From NCBI RefSeq assembly GCF_042655435.1, contig NZ_JBHSMG010000005.1, forward strand, positions 62,001-126,000: a stretch of DNA of 64,000 nt, written 5' to 3'. Made by a program: the position numbers and the translations under genes. Below, piece by piece: positions 20,289-29,347 of the stretch (within the stretch, counting starts at the first letter, position 1; every line of letters starts with the position of its first letter). The notes under the pieces were generated by a model. It saw nothing but the letters and a program-made list of their open reading frames with translations. It had not been told where the DNA came from and did no database searches. The DNA is from Lysinimonas soli. Its GTDB lineage: Bacteria > Actinomycetota > Actinomycetes > Actinomycetales > Microbacteriaceae.

Positions 20289-22139
20289 GTGAGCACCGAG
20301 AATCCCCGCACCAAGCCCGCCGCATCGAGCCCGACGGGGGTGACGGAGTTCGAGGACGGCGCCGTCATCGACGGCGTGCACTATCACCGCTTCGACGTGG
20401 TCATCGTCGGCGCGGGCGGTGCCGGTATGCGCGCCGCGATCGAGGCCGGCCCGAAGGCCAGGACCGCCGTCATCACGAAGCTCTACCCGACCCGCTCCCA
20501 CACCGGCGCGGCCCAGGGCGGCATGGCGGCGGCGCTCGCCAACGTCGAAGAGGACAACTGGGAGTGGCACACCTTCGACACCGTCAAGGGCGGCGACTAC
20601 CTGGTCGACCAGGATGCCGCCGAGATCCTGGCGAAGGAGGCGATCGACGCCGTTCTCGACCTCGAGAACATGGGCCTGCCGTTCAACCGCACCCCGGAGG
20701 GCAAGATCGACCAGCGCCGCTTCGGCGGCCACACCCGCGACCACGGTAAGGCGCCCGTTCGCAGAGCCTGCTACGCCGCCGACCGCACCGGGCACATGAT
20801 CCTGCAGACGCTGTTCCAGAACTGCGTCAAGCTCGGCGTCAACTTCTTCAACGAGTACTACGCCCTCGATGTCGTGATGACCAAGGTGAAGGGCAAGGAC
20901 CGCCCCTCGGGCGTCGTCGCGTACGAGCTGGCCACCGGCGAGATCCACGTCTTCCAGGCGAAGGCGATCATCTTCGCCACCGGCGGCTTCGGCAAGATCT
21001 ACAAGACCACCTCCAACGCGCACACCCTGACCGGTGACGGCGTCGGCATCATCTGGCGCAAGGGCCTGCCGCTGGAGGACATGGAGTTCTTCCAGTTCCA
21101 CCCGACCGGACTGGCGGGGCTCGGCATCCTGCTGACGGAGGGGGCACGAGGCGAGGGCGCGATCCTGCGCAACGCGAGCGGTGAGCGGTTCATGGAGCGC
21201 TACGCCCCCACGATCAAGGACCTGGCTCCTCGCGACATCGTCTCGCGCTGCATGGTGCAAGAGGTTGCGGAGGGCCGCGGCGCCGGCCCGCACAAGGACT
21301 ACGTGCTGCTGGACTGCACCCACCTGGGCGCCGAGGTGCTCGAGACCAAGCTCCCCGACATCACCGAGTTCGCGCGTACCTACCTCGGCGTCGACCCGGT
21401 GACGACCCCGGTGCCGGTCATGCCGACCGCGCACTACGCGATGGGCGGCATCCCGACCAACGTCAAGGCCGAGGTGCTGAGCGACAACGACACGGTCGTA
21501 CCCGGTCTGTACGCGGCGGGCGAGTGCGCGTGCGTCTCGGTGCACGGGTCGAACCGGCTCGGCACCAACTCGCTGCTCGACATCAACGTCTTCGGCAAGC
21601 GGGCGGGCAACAACGCCGTCGAGTACGCCAAGACGGCCGACTTCGTGCCGCTGCCGGCCGACCCGGCCGCCTTCGTGCAGGGCCTGGTCGAAGAGCTGCG
21701 CGACTCGAAGGGCACCGAGCGCATCGCGGCGCTGCGCAAGGAGCTGCAGGACGAGATGGACAGGAACGCCCAGGTGTTCCGCACCGACGAGTCGCTCGCG
21801 AAGGTGACGCAGACCATCCACGAGCTACGCGGGCGCTACAAGAACGTGTCGATCCAAGACAAGGGGCGTCGCTACAACACCGACCTCCTCGAGGCGATCG
21901 AGCTCGGCTTCCTGCTCGACCTCGCCGAGGTGGTCGTCTACTCGGCGCGCAACCGCAAGGAGAGCCGCGGCGGGCACATGCGCGACGACTACCCGAAGCG
22001 CGACGACGCCGAATACATGAAGCACACGATGGCGTACCTCACCGGCGACCCGCACTCCGCGGATGCCGCGGACCACATCTCGCTCGACTGGAAGCCGGTC
22101 GTCATCACGAACTACCAGCCGATGGAGCGCAAGTACTGA
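20289..22139 (+). CDS. sdhA: Succinate dehydrogenase flavoprotein subunit
   Basis: This 616-residue subunit oxidises succinate to fumarate. The FAD site GAGGAGMRAA lies at about residues 41-50. His71 in SHTGAAQGG is the residue expected to carry covalent FAD. The substrate and catalytic segments QFHPTGLAG and HYAMGGIPTN, and the FAD-binding GSNRLGTNSLLD, are all present. GTG start at 20289. The C-terminal domain ends in QPMERKY, followed by a 43-nt gap to sdhB. Confidence 0.97.
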   Translation: MSTENPRTKPAASSPTGVTEFEDGAVIDGVHYHRFDVVIVGAGGAGMRAAIEAGPKARTAVITKLYPTRSHTGAAQGGMAAALANVEEDNWEWHTFDTVKGGDYLVDQDAAEILAKEAIDAVLDLENMGLPFNRTPEGKIDQRRFGGHTRDHGKAPVRRACYAADRTGHMILQTLFQNCVKLGVNFFNEYYALDVVMTKVKGKDRPSGVVAYELATGEIHVFQAKAIIFATGGFGKIYKTTSNAHTLTGDGVGIIWRKGLPLEDMEFFQFHPTGLAGLGILLTEGARGEGAILRNASGERFMERYAPTIKDLAPRDIVSRCMVQEVAEGRGAGPHKDYVLLDCTHLGAEVLETKLPDITEFARTYLGVDPVTTPVPVMPTAHYAMGGIPTNVKAEVLSDNDTVVPGLYAAGECACVSVHGSNRLGTNSLLDINVFGKRAGNNAVEYAKTADFVPLPADPAAFVQGLVEELRDSKGTERIAALRKELQDEMDRNAQVFRTDESLAKVTQTIHELRGRYKNVSIQDKGRRYNTDLLEAIELGFLLDLAEVVVYSARNRKESRGGHMRDDYPKRDDAEYMKHTMAYLTGDPHSADAADHISLDWKPVVITNYQPMERKY

Positions 22140-22182
22140 TGCGCGCCGCCGAGCTGATTGTGAAACAGGAGAGGAAGTACTG

Positions 22183-22992
22183 ATGTCGGAGGTTGCCAGC
22201 AGCGAGGGGACGGCCGCTGTCGCCCCCGTGGCGCCGATCCAGGCGTTCACCGTCACGCTCATCATCCGGCGCTTCGATCCCGAGGTGGATGCCGAACCGC
22301 ACTGGCAGGACTTCGACGTCGAGCTGTACGCCACCGATCGCGTGCTCGACGCGCTGCACAAGATCAAGTGGGAGCAGGACGGCTCGCTCAGCTTCCGTCG
22401 CAGCTGCGCTCACGGCATCTGCGGCTCCGACGCGATGCGCATCAACGGCCGCAACCGGCTCGCCTGCAAGACCCTGATCAAGGATCTCGACATCTCGCAG
22501 CCGATCTACGTCGAGGCGATCAAGGGGCTCCCCCTCGAGAAGGACCTCATCGTCGACATGGAGCCGTTCTTCGAGTCGTACCGCGCGATCCAGCCGTTCC
22601 TGATCGCGAGCGACAAGCCGGAGAAGGAGCGCATCCAGTCCGTCGCCCAGCGTGCGGTCTTCGACGACACGACCAAGTGCATCCTGTGCGCGGCCTGCAC
22701 CTCGAGCTGCCCGGTGTTCTGGACGGATGGGCAGTACTTCGGCCCGGCGGCGATCGTGAACGCGCACCGCTTCATCTTCGACAGCCGCGACGAGGGCAGC
22801 CAGGTGCGCCTCGACATCCTCAACGACAAGGAGGGCGTGTGGCGCTGCCGCACGACCTTCAACTGCTCGGAGGCCTGCCCGCGGGGCATCGAGGTCACGA
22901 AGGCCATCTCGGAGGTCAAGCAGGCGATCCTGCGCGGCGGCCCCGATCTGCCGGCGTCGGACCTGACGTCGGAGGCCGTGCTCGCGGGCTGA
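22183..22992 (+). CDS. sdhB: Succinate dehydrogenase iron-sulfur subunit
   Basis: This 269-residue subunit carries electrons from FAD to the membrane. The 2Fe-2S cysteines lie in SCAHGICGSDAM and the later LAC. The 4Fe-4S and 3Fe-4S ligands lie in CILCAACTSSCP and CSEACPRGIEV. ATG 22183 has AGGAGAGG upstream. It is the last gene of sdhCDAB and is followed by a good intrinsic terminator. Confidence 0.97.
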   Translation: MSEVASSEGTAAVAPVAPIQAFTVTLIIRRFDPEVDAEPHWQDFDVELYATDRVLDALHKIKWEQDGSLSFRRSCAHGICGSDAMRINGRNRLACKTLIKDLDISQPIYVEAIKGLPLEKDLIVDMEPFFESYRAIQPFLIASDKPEKERIQSVAQRAVFDDTTKCILCAACTSSCPVFWTDGQYFGPAAIVNAHRFIFDSRDEGSQVRLDILNDKEGVWRCRTTFNCSEACPRGIEVTKAISEVKQAILRGGPDLPASDLTSEAVLAG

Positions 22993-23015
22993 GCTCGCCG
23001 CCGCGGCATGACGTG

Positions 23016-23050
23016 CCGAAGGCGCTCCGCTTGTGCGGGGCGGCCTTCGG
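23016..23050 (+). terminator. Intrinsic terminator after sdhB
   Basis: CCGAAGGC...GCCTTCGG forms the base of a GC-rich stem extended by CTCCGC/GCGGGG, and is followed by TCTTT. It starts 23 nt after the sdhB stop and fits a rho-independent terminator for the sdh operon. Confidence 0.85.
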
Positions 23051-23104
23051 TCTTTGATGGCCGCATCCGGAGCGCAATCGGTGCGGCACGTTGGCCGATG
23101 TTGG

Positions 23105-23178
23105 GTCGGTGCCCGCAGAGGCTGGGATCTCGACGGGCACCGACCGGATCCGCCCTCACTGGGACGTCAGAGGGCGGA
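23105..23178. other. Two further hairpins in sdhB-sigma intergenic region
   Basis: The 304-nt gap after sdhB holds, besides the terminator, GTCGGTGCCCG (23105-23115) paired with CGGGCACCGAC (23134-23144), an 11-bp perfect stem. Next come TCCGCCCTC (23149-23157) and GAGGGCGGA (23170-23178), a 9-bp perfect stem. Neither has a T-run. No open frame with coding character was seen here. Confidence 0.6.
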
Positions 23179-23240
23179 GTGTTGGGGAGGTGTTGTCCTC
23201 ACCCGAAGAGACGTCGCGGGCGCACGATTATGACGCGGAT

Positions 23241-23259
23241 CGCAGAAAAATGTTCTGCG
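23241..23259 (-). terminator. Hairpin after the sigma-fusion gene
   Basis: CGCAGAA (23241-23247) and TTCTGCG (23253-23259) form a 7-bp stem with a 5-nt loop, 38 nt beyond the stop of the leftward sigma-fusion gene. It is short and the downstream sequence lacks a clear T-run on the minus strand, so termination is only probable. Confidence 0.45.
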
Positions 23260-23296
23260 CGCGGTGCGCCGACGGCCATCCGACGACGCGGGACGC

Positions 23297-24832
23297 TCAC
23301 TTGTCGAACAGCGTGAGCGACAGGCCCAGTGAGTTGAGGTTCACCGACAGCGGGGTGAGGCCGAGGAGTCCGAGCAGGCTGCCGAGCAGGCTCGTGTTCT
23401 GGGTGACCGTCGCGCTCGAGGTGCCCTGCGGAAGACCCGAGATCGCCAACGACCAGTGCCCATCGGATGCCACGACCGTCGTGTAGACCGCTCCCGCCAC
23501 CGAGGCCGACACCGTGGCCCCCGGAGTGCCCGAGCCCGCCAGGTTCAGGTCGACGGTCGCGGTCACCGCCGGAGCGCCCCCCGTCACGCCCCCCAGGATC
23601 GGCGCGGTGACGTTGTTCACGAGCCCCGTGGCGCCGCCGAGCACGCCGTTGACGGCGCTGCCGACTCCGTCGACGGTCGTGCCCACCGTCTGGCCCACCC
23701 CGCCGAGAGCAGACCCTGGCGTCGGGGTCGGGGTCGGCAGCGCGGGCGCGCCCGTCGTCCGAACGCTCGGCAGGGGTGCGGCGATGACCGCCTGAGTCGC
23801 GTTCGGCTGCGGAGTGGCGACGGGCGAGCCGGCGGCGCCGACGCCGAGAGCGACGCTGCCCCCGATCACCGCGATGACCGCGAGACTGCCCACCAGAGCT
23901 CCCGTACCGCTGGCGGCGCCGAGGGCGAGGCCGCCGAGCACGGGCGCGGCGAGCGCGGGCGCGGCGAGCGCACCGCCGGTGACGACCGCATGCACCGTCG
24001 CTGGCAGGGCGGGAACGGCCTCGGCGGCGAGGGCCGCAGCGGGGTGGGCGAGGGACGCGAGCACGGCACCGCCCGCGACGCCACCCAGAAGGAGCGGAAG
24101 CATCACCATGGCGAGGTGCGACCCAACCTCGTCCACCTCTTCCGAGATCACCTGACACTTGGTGCAGCCGAGCAGATGCGCCTCGATGCGGTCGGACTCG
24201 CGCGCGGTCAGGCTCTTGCGGGTGCGATCGCCGAAGCGGGACATCGCCCACCGGCAGTCCGCCGAGGTGCCCGCATTCGAGATGTGCGCCTGCAGCCAGG
24301 CGCTGCGGAGCCCCTCGCGGGCACGGTACGAGAGCGCCGCGACCCCGTTGGCCGTCAATCCCATCAGCGGAGCGACCTCGTGCGGGTCCATGCCCTCGAC
24401 CTCGGTGTACCACAGCACCGTCTGCCAGCGGTCGGGAAGTGAACGGAACGCTCGAGCGGTCAGGGTGCGGTCCAGCGCCCAGGAAGCGGGATCGTCGGGG
24501 ATCCGCTCGTCTTCGAACTCGTCGATCATGTCGACCTGCACGTCCCGCGAGGCGGCACCCCAGGTGCTCGCGAGGTTGCGAATGGTCGTGTACAGGTAGG
24601 GACGGAACGCTCCGGTGGGTCCGCCGCCCGCCAGAACACGTTGGAAGATGCGTGCATACGCCTCGCTGACGAGGTCATCGGCATCGATCGACGACGTGAA
24701 CTGGCGGGCGACGCGAGCAGCGGAGCGATAGTGGCGTCGCCACAACTCGGCGAAGGCACCCGTATCCCCCGATCGGGCGCTTTCGATCAACTCCGTGTCC
24801 GAAGTGGTGAGCTTCGAAACCTGACTGCTCAT
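23297..24832 (-). CDS. ECF sigma factor fused to zinc-finger, membrane and extracytoplasmic tail
   Basis: This 511-residue protein starts as an ECF sigma factor: sigma-2 at about residues 10-75 (DADDLVSEAYARIFQRVL) and sigma-4 at about 125-180. An anti-sigma-like zinc motif HLLGCTKC follows (His219, Cys223, Cys226, with Cys193 upstream). Hydrophobic, Ala/Gly-rich spans lie near 240-262 and about 320-350. Then come Pro/Thr linkers and a beta-rich, Ig-like end (about 420-511). The layout puts sigma factor and membrane tether in one chain, so activation may need release of the sigma part. ATG 24832 is preferred by homology to ECF N-termini; ATG 24913 is possible. Stress, target promoters and partners are unknown. 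Confidence 0.85.
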   Translation of the reverse strand: MSSQVSKLTTSDTELIESARSGDTGAFAELWRRHYRSAARVARQFTSSIDADDLVSEAYARIFQRVLAGGGPTGAFRPYLYTTIRNLASTWGAASRDVQVDMIDEFEDERIPDDPASWALDRTLTARAFRSLPDRWQTVLWYTEVEGMDPHEVAPLMGLTANGVAALSYRAREGLRSAWLQAHISNAGTSADCRWAMSRFGDRTRKSLTARESDRIEAHLLGCTKCQVISEEVDEVGSHLAMVMLPLLLGGVAGGAVLASLAHPAAALAAEAVPALPATVHAVVTGGALAAPALAAPVLGGLALGAASGTGALVGSLAVIAVIGGSVALGVGAAGSPVATPQPNATQAVIAAPLPSVRTTGAPALPTPTPTPGSALGGVGQTVGTTVDGVGSAVNGVLGGATGLVNNVTAPILGGVTGGAPAVTATVDLNLAGSGTPGATVSASVAGAVYTTVVASDGHWSLAISGLPQGTSSATVTQNTSLLGSLLGLLGLTPLSVNLNSLGLSLTLFDK

Positions 24833-25101
24833 CCCCCTGATCCATTCCCGGGCCTCTCCTGTCCCTGAGGGTGAGGTCGTCGCCGCGGGATTCCGCGGTG
24901 ATGACGTCCTCATACAGAGAGACGGCCCGATGTGTCCACTATGACGCGCGTGTTCGAGGGTACCTCACCCCCCGTTCGGGGGATGAGGTCGGCGCTTCCA
25001 GAACACACACGACCGATCGCGGTACGGTCGTTCCAGGACAAGGTCGTCGAAGGGTGCTCCATGGAACCATCGCCCGTTTCTGCACACCCGAGGTCGAGGG
25101 C

Positions 25102-25563
25102 ATGACCGCGCGAACGGTGGCCTCGGCCGGGGCTCTCTCGAACCTGGTCGGGTCCGCACTGGTCGGCGACGAGTGGCTCACGATCGACCAGGGCCGCATC
25201 GATGCGTTCGCGGGGGCGACCGGCGACTTCCGTTGGATCCACGTCGATCCGCAGCGCGCGGCATCCGGTCCGTTCGGGGCGACGATCGCGCACGGAGCCC
25301 TCACCCTGTCGCTGATCCCCCTGCTGACGGACGGGCTGCTCGAGATCGGCGGCACCGCCGTCACGGTCGACTACGGATTCGACCACGTGCGTTTCGTCGA
25401 GCCGGTGCTCGCCGGCTCGCGCGTCCGTGCGCGCACCGAGGTCACGGGTGTGACCGAGGACGGGGACGGCTACCGGGTGACCCAGCGCGTGATCATCGAG
25501 CTCGAGGGCTCGGACCGCCCCGCCCTGGTGGCTGAGACCGTCACGCTGATGCTCCCCGCCTGA
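25102..25563 (+). CDS. MaoC-like dehydratase (hot-dog fold)
   Basis: This 153-residue single hot-dog domain has the R-specific enoyl-CoA hydratase signature FAGATGDFRWIHVDPQRA, with catalytic aspartate and histidine, and GATIAHGALTLSL. It hydrates or dehydrates acyl-CoA or acyl-ACP double bonds. ATG 25102 is used because it directly precedes the fold; the upstream open frame has no family resemblance. It is divergent from the sigma-fusion gene and converges on the SDR gene. The specific substrate is unknown. Confidence 0.88.
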   Translation: MTARTVASAGALSNLVGSALVGDEWLTIDQGRIDAFAGATGDFRWIHVDPQRAASGPFGATIAHGALTLSLIPLLTDGLLEIGGTAVTVDYGFDHVRFVEPVLAGSRVRARTEVTGVTEDGDGYRVTQRVIIELEGSDRPALVAETVTLMLPA

Positions 25564-25594
25564 GGCCCGGGCCGTCCCTCCGGGCCTGCCGCCG

Positions 25595-26341
25595 TCAGAG
25601 GACCGATCGCATCGACGCGCCGCCGTCGATGATCAGGGTCTGCCCTGTGATCCAGGCCGCGTCGTCGGAGAGCAGGAACGCGACCGGACCCGCGACGTCC
25701 GCGGGTTCGCCCAGCCGGGCGAGCGGATACTGCGCGGCGGCCTGCGCCTCGCGCCCCTCGTAGAGCGCACGGGCGAAGACGGTCTTGATCACGGCCGGTG
25801 CCACCGCGTTGACCCGCACCCCGGGAGCCAACTCCGCCGCGAGCTGCACGGTGAGGGCGATGAGCGCTCCCTTCGAGATGCCGTACAGCGCGATGCCCGG
25901 CGCCGCCGACAGGCCCGCGATCGAGGCGATGTTGACGATCGAGCCGTGGTCGCGCGCCAGACCGGCGGCCACGGCATCCCGAGACCAGTCCAAGGCCGCG
26001 AGCACATTGACGTCGAAGATCTTGCGCGCGACATCCAGATCGACGTCGGCGAGCGGTCCGTAGGCCGGATTGATCCCCGCGTTGTTGACCAGGTGGTCGA
26101 GGCGGCCGAACCTCTGCGCGATGAGGGCGAAGACCTCGGCGCGGTGCTCGGGATCGTCGGCCCGGCCGGCGACTCCGACGGCGTGCGTGCCCAGGCCCGC
26201 AACGGCCTCATCGAGGGCCTCCCGTTTGCGCGCCGTCAGCACGACCTCCGCACCCTCGGCCACCAGCCGTTCGGCGATACCCAGCCCGATGCCGCGGCTC
26301 GCCCCCGTGACCAGGGCGACTCGCCCGGCGAAGCGCTGCAC
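25595..26341 (-). CDS. SDR-family oxidoreductase (FabG-like)
   Basis: This 248-residue classical short-chain dehydrogenase has the NAD(P)-binding TGASRGIG at residues 13-20, the structural NNAG, and the catalytic tyrosine-lysine pair in YGISK with an upstream serine in NIASIAGLSA. It reduces or oxidises a carbonyl/alcohol substrate. It converges on the MaoC gene; both chemistries occur in fatty acyl metabolism, but they are on opposite strands and no operon is implied. Confidence 0.92.
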   Translation of the reverse strand: MQRFAGRVALVTGASRGIGLGIAERLVAEGAEVVLTARKREALDEAVAGLGTHAVGVAGRADDPEHRAEVFALIAQRFGRLDHLVNNAGINPAYGPLADVDLDVARKIFDVNVLAALDWSRDAVAAGLARDHGSIVNIASIAGLSAAPGIALYGISKGALIALTVQLAAELAPGVRVNAVAPAVIKTVFARALYEGREAQAAAQYPLARLGEPADVAGPVAFLLSDDAAWITGQTLIIDGGASMRSVL

Positions 26342-26410
26342 GACGGCCTCCCTGTCGGACCTCCGGCGATCCGTGCCGACTCTAACGCGCGGGTCTGCGC
26401 CCGTCGAGCA

Positions 26411-26974
26411 TCAGGGGTGGTGGGTTGCGCCGGGCGCCGACGGCGCGGGTGCGGGATGCGTGGGAGGCGCGGCCGGCGGGGTCTTGCGCTGCGACGGTGT
26501 CGGCATCTGGCCGGTCTTGCCCGGTGCCGTGGTTGCGCCGATGCCCTTGCCGGGATGATCGGTGGCGCTCGGATGATCGGAGCTGGTCGCCGAGGGGGTC
26601 GGTGTGGAGAAGGGGGTCGGAGTCGCGTGCGGCTCCGGCGCGCTCGTGCTCGGAGCGACGACCGAGCCGATCGAGCCGATCGAGCCGAGCACGGTCTGCA
26701 CCACCTGCTGCGCCGCCGACCGCACCTCGGGGCTGGCGGCCGCCGTACCGACGCCCAGCCCCAGCGAGCCGAGCACGATCAGACCGGTGACAACGGGGCG
26801 ACGCCGCCACACCGGTGCGCGTCGCGTGCGCTCGGGCATGAGGGCGGCGACCGCGGCCGACGGGATCGGAGGGACGCCGGTTGCCTCGGCGCGCATCCGG
26901 AGCAGAACGTCTTCGAGCTCCCGCTCGCTCGACATGCCTTCCTCGGCGAGCAGCTCGCGGATCGGATCAGTCAT
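26411..26974 (-). CDS. Single-span membrane protein downstream of ECF sigma (putative anti-sigma)
   Basis: This 187-residue protein has a cytoplasmic region of about 55 residues (MTDPIRELLAEEGM... PVWRRRP), one membrane span (VVTGLIVLGSLGLGVGTAAA), and an external tail very rich in Pro, Thr, Ser and His. It overlaps the end of the ECF sigma gene by 8 nt, the classic place of an anti-sigma factor. No zinc-binding HxxxCxxC motif is seen, so it would be a non-ZAS type. The function is inferred from position only. Confidence 0.7.
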   Translation of the reverse strand: MTDPIRELLAEEGMSSERELEDVLLRMRAEATGVPPIPSAAVAALMPERTRRAPVWRRRPVVTGLIVLGSLGLGVGTAAASPEVRSAAQQVVQTVLGSIGSIGSVVAPSTSAPEPHATPTPFSTPTPSATSSDHPSATDHPGKGIGATTAPGKTGQMPTPSQRKTPPAAPPTHPAPAPSAPGATHHP

Positions 26975-27503
26975 GGCTCGCCTCCTTGGTCACGAGATCG
27001 CGCAGGGCCTCGAGGCCGCGACGTTGAAGCTGCTTGACGGCACCGACGCTCCGGCCCATCACCTCGGCCGCTTCGGCGAGCGAGAGCTCCGCGATGATGC
27101 GCAGGCTCACGGCCTCGCGCTGATCGTCCCCGAGCCGCTCCAGCAGCGCGAGGGTGCTGCGCCCCTCGGCGAGTGCGGTGTGGACGTCCTCAGCCGACGG
27201 CACGCGCCGCGGATCGGTCTCGGGGTCGAGGACGACCAGTCCGGGGCGCCGCGCCGCCGCGCGATGGAAGTCGACGATCCGGGCATGCGCGATGGAGAAC
27301 GTCAAGGTGCGTACTCCATCCTCTCCACCGGTGACCGCCGGGAGTCGCGGATACAGAGCGAGAAAAACATCTTGCGTGACGGACTCGGGATCATCGACCC
27401 CGTGGACCCGGAGGTAGCCGAGCACCCGGGGGGACAGCTCGCGGTAGACCGCGGCGAAGCGCTCCGCGTGGAGCGACTCCTCCGAGTTCCCGGCGTCTCC
27501 CAA
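26967..27503 (-). CDS. ECF RNA polymerase sigma factor
   Basis: This 178-residue protein has the sigma-70 region 2 pattern (RVLGYLRVHGVDDPESVTQDVFLALY, about residues 25-52) and region 4 (DDQREAVSLRIIAELSLAEAAEVMGRSVGAVKQLQRRGLEAL), whose helix-turn-helix reads the -35 element. Start is TTG 27503 with GAGGAAG about 8 nt upstream; no better ATG/GTG is in frame. The downstream gene encodes a one-span membrane protein likely to hold it, and a secreted protein gene lies just upstream on the same strand. Confidence 0.9.
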   Translation of the reverse strand: MGDAGNSEESLHAERFAAVYRELSPRVLGYLRVHGVDDPESVTQDVFLALYPRLPAVTGGEDGVRTLTFSIAHARIVDFHRAAARRPGLVVLDPETDPRRVPSAEDVHTALAEGRSTLALLERLGDDQREAVSLRIIAELSLAEAAEVMGRSVGAVKQLQRRGLEALRDLVTKEASHD

Positions 27504-27611
27504 TAGCTCGACTTCCTCGTATGCAGGCGTCGAGGCGATCCGTAACCATCGGATCGCCTCGACAACGGACTCACCAGGATCAGGTTGGCACAGTCCGTCC
27601 GCGACCTCTGG

Positions 27612-28109
27612 TCAGTGACCGTGAGAGTCGGCGGCACCGTGAGACGAACTGTCGGAATGCGGGGCCACCGGCGCGCCGGTGTGCACGGACGACGGGATGG
27701 GGTGGCTGGTCGGGGCGTGTCCGGCCGAGTGGCCGGGAGCCGTGCTCAGCACCGTGGCGCAGTAGGCGGTGATGTCGCCCCCCGGTGCTGCGGCGTCGAG
27801 CGCACCGTACGCGATGGACTTCGTGCTCAGGCCGCCGGCGCTGAAGGCGGTGCAGAGGCCGAAGGCCGCCGGGCCGGTGGCGTCAGGTCCCTTCGGCGAG
27901 GCGCTCGACGTGGGGTCCGGGGTCTCCGTCGCGTCGGGGGTCTCACTGGCCGTCGGGCTGGGCGCGCCGACCGTCTGGTGGGCGAACTCCTGAGCCGGGG
28001 TGGGCAGCACGCCCGCCGCCGCAGCGGCAGCGGTTCCTCCGCCCAGGGCGGCGAGTGACAGGGCCGCGATGGCAACCTTCGTTCCGATGGTGGTTGCGAT
28101 GATCGACAC
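27612..28109 (-). CDS. Small secreted Thr/Pro/His-rich protein, unknown function
   Basis: This 165-residue protein has a hydrophobic N-terminus (TKVAIAALSLAALGGGTAAAAAAG), consistent with a signal peptide. A Thr/Ser/Pro/Asp linker follows (about residues 45-75), then a compact region with two cysteines (GLCTAF, AYCATV) that may form a disulfide, and a His-rich tail (SHGAADSHGH). GTG 28109 has GGAGG 8 nt upstream. It precedes the ECF sigma/membrane protein pair on the same strand with a 108-nt gap, so it may be part of that system. No family recognised. Confidence 0.75.
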   Translation of the reverse strand: MSIIATTIGTKVAIAALSLAALGGGTAAAAAAGVLPTPAQEFAHQTVGAPSPTASETPDATETPDPTSSASPKGPDATGPAAFGLCTAFSAGGLSTKSIAYGALDAAAPGGDITAYCATVLSTAPGHSAGHAPTSHPIPSSVHTGAPVAPHSDSSSHGAADSHGH

Positions 28110-28275
28110 GGGTGGTTCCTCCGAACAGATAACGGTCAGTGCTCGCGCGTCCGCCGGGAGGCGACGCGCTCACCTACGTCATCGAACGACGGCCCGGAAA
28201 GTTACGGTCAGGGGGAAAGCCCGCGGCGCCACGGCGGCCGCCGCCCCCGCGAACGCGGCCCGTAGGGTGGGTGCC

Positions 28276-29337
28276 ATGGCCGCCCCGCAGAAGTCCGCCG
28301 GTAGGCCCTTCGGCCCCCTCGTGGCCCGGGTGTCGGCCGTGGTCGCCCGAGTGCAGAAGCTCAAGCCCGTGCGGGTCTTCATCCATTACGGGCAGCAGCG
28401 CGGCCCGATCCTCGCCAGCGGCCTGGCCTTCCAGGGGCTGTTCGCCGTCTTCGCCGCGCTCTGGGTGGGGTTCTCGATCGCCGGCCTCGTGATCAGCGGC
28501 GACACCGCCGTGCAGCACGCTCTCCTGACCGCCCTCGATTCGGCCATTCCAGGCCTGATCGACACCGGCGACGGCGGAGCGATCAAGGCGAAGGTACTGC
28601 TCTCGGCCGGGGTCTTCGGCTGGACGGGTGCGATCGCGCTGGTCGGCCTGGTGATCACGGCGACCGGCTGGCTGTCGTCGGCGCGCGACGCCGTGCGCAG
28701 CATGTTCGAGCTGCCGTCGCCGTTCACCAACTTCGCCTTGCTGAAGCTGCGCGACATCGCGCTCGGCATCGGGCTCTGCGTCGTCGTGATCGCGTCGGCC
28801 GCGCTCTCGGTGGCGAGCACGAGTGCGACGAGCTTCCTGCTCGGCCTGCTCGGCATCGAGTCCACGACCGTCGTCGCGACCATCGCGATCCGCATCGTGA
28901 CGCTCGGGGTGATGTTCCTGCTCGATGCCTTCGTGCTCGCCGCGCTCTACCGTGTACTCGCCGCGGTGCGCATCCCCCGACACCGCGCGTGGGCCGGCGC
29001 CCGGCTCGCGGCCCTCGGAATCGGAGTGCTCAAACTCCTGGGCTCGGCGCTGCTGGGCGGGGCGAGCAGCAATCCGCTCATCGCCTCGTTCGCGGTGATC
29101 GCCGGCCTGCTGATCTTCTTCAATCTGGCCTGCCAGGTCGTCCTGCTGGGCGCCGCGTGGATCGAGATCGGTCTAGAGGATGCCGGCATCGAGATCGACC
29201 CGCGCGTCGCCGCCATCCGTCTCGAGAACGCCCGGCGCCTGGTCGCCGCCCACACCGAGCCCCAGCCCGAGGCCGGAGGGCTGGGAGAGCTGTTCACCGA
29301 CCCGCCCGAGACCGAGCAGGTCACCGGTCGCGGCTAG
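28276..29337 (+). CDS. YihY/BrkB-family inner membrane protein
   Basis: This 353-residue polytopic protein has about six hydrophobic spans. It carries the family's HYGQQRGPILASGLAFQGLFAVFAAL entry and the GWLSSARDAVRSMF loop. The C-terminal cytoplasmic tail is rich in Glu and Pro. ATG 28276 matches the usual N-terminus. YihY/BrkB proteins are widespread and their transport function is not settled, though the old ribonuclease BN label has been withdrawn. It is followed 10 nt later by xthA, so the two may be co-transcribed. Confidence 0.9.
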   Translation: MAAPQKSAGRPFGPLVARVSAVVARVQKLKPVRVFIHYGQQRGPILASGLAFQGLFAVFAALWVGFSIAGLVISGDTAVQHALLTALDSAIPGLIDTGDGGAIKAKVLLSAGVFGWTGAIALVGLVITATGWLSSARDAVRSMFELPSPFTNFALLKLRDIALGIGLCVVVIASAALSVASTSATSFLLGLLGIESTTVVATIAIRIVTLGVMFLLDAFVLAALYRVLAAVRIPRHRAWAGARLAALGIGVLKLLGSALLGGASSNPLIASFAVIAGLLIFFNLACQVVLLGAAWIEIGLEDAGIEIDPRVAAIRLENARRLVAAHTEPQPEAGGLGELFTDPPETEQVTGRG

Positions 29338-29347
29338 AATTGCGAGC

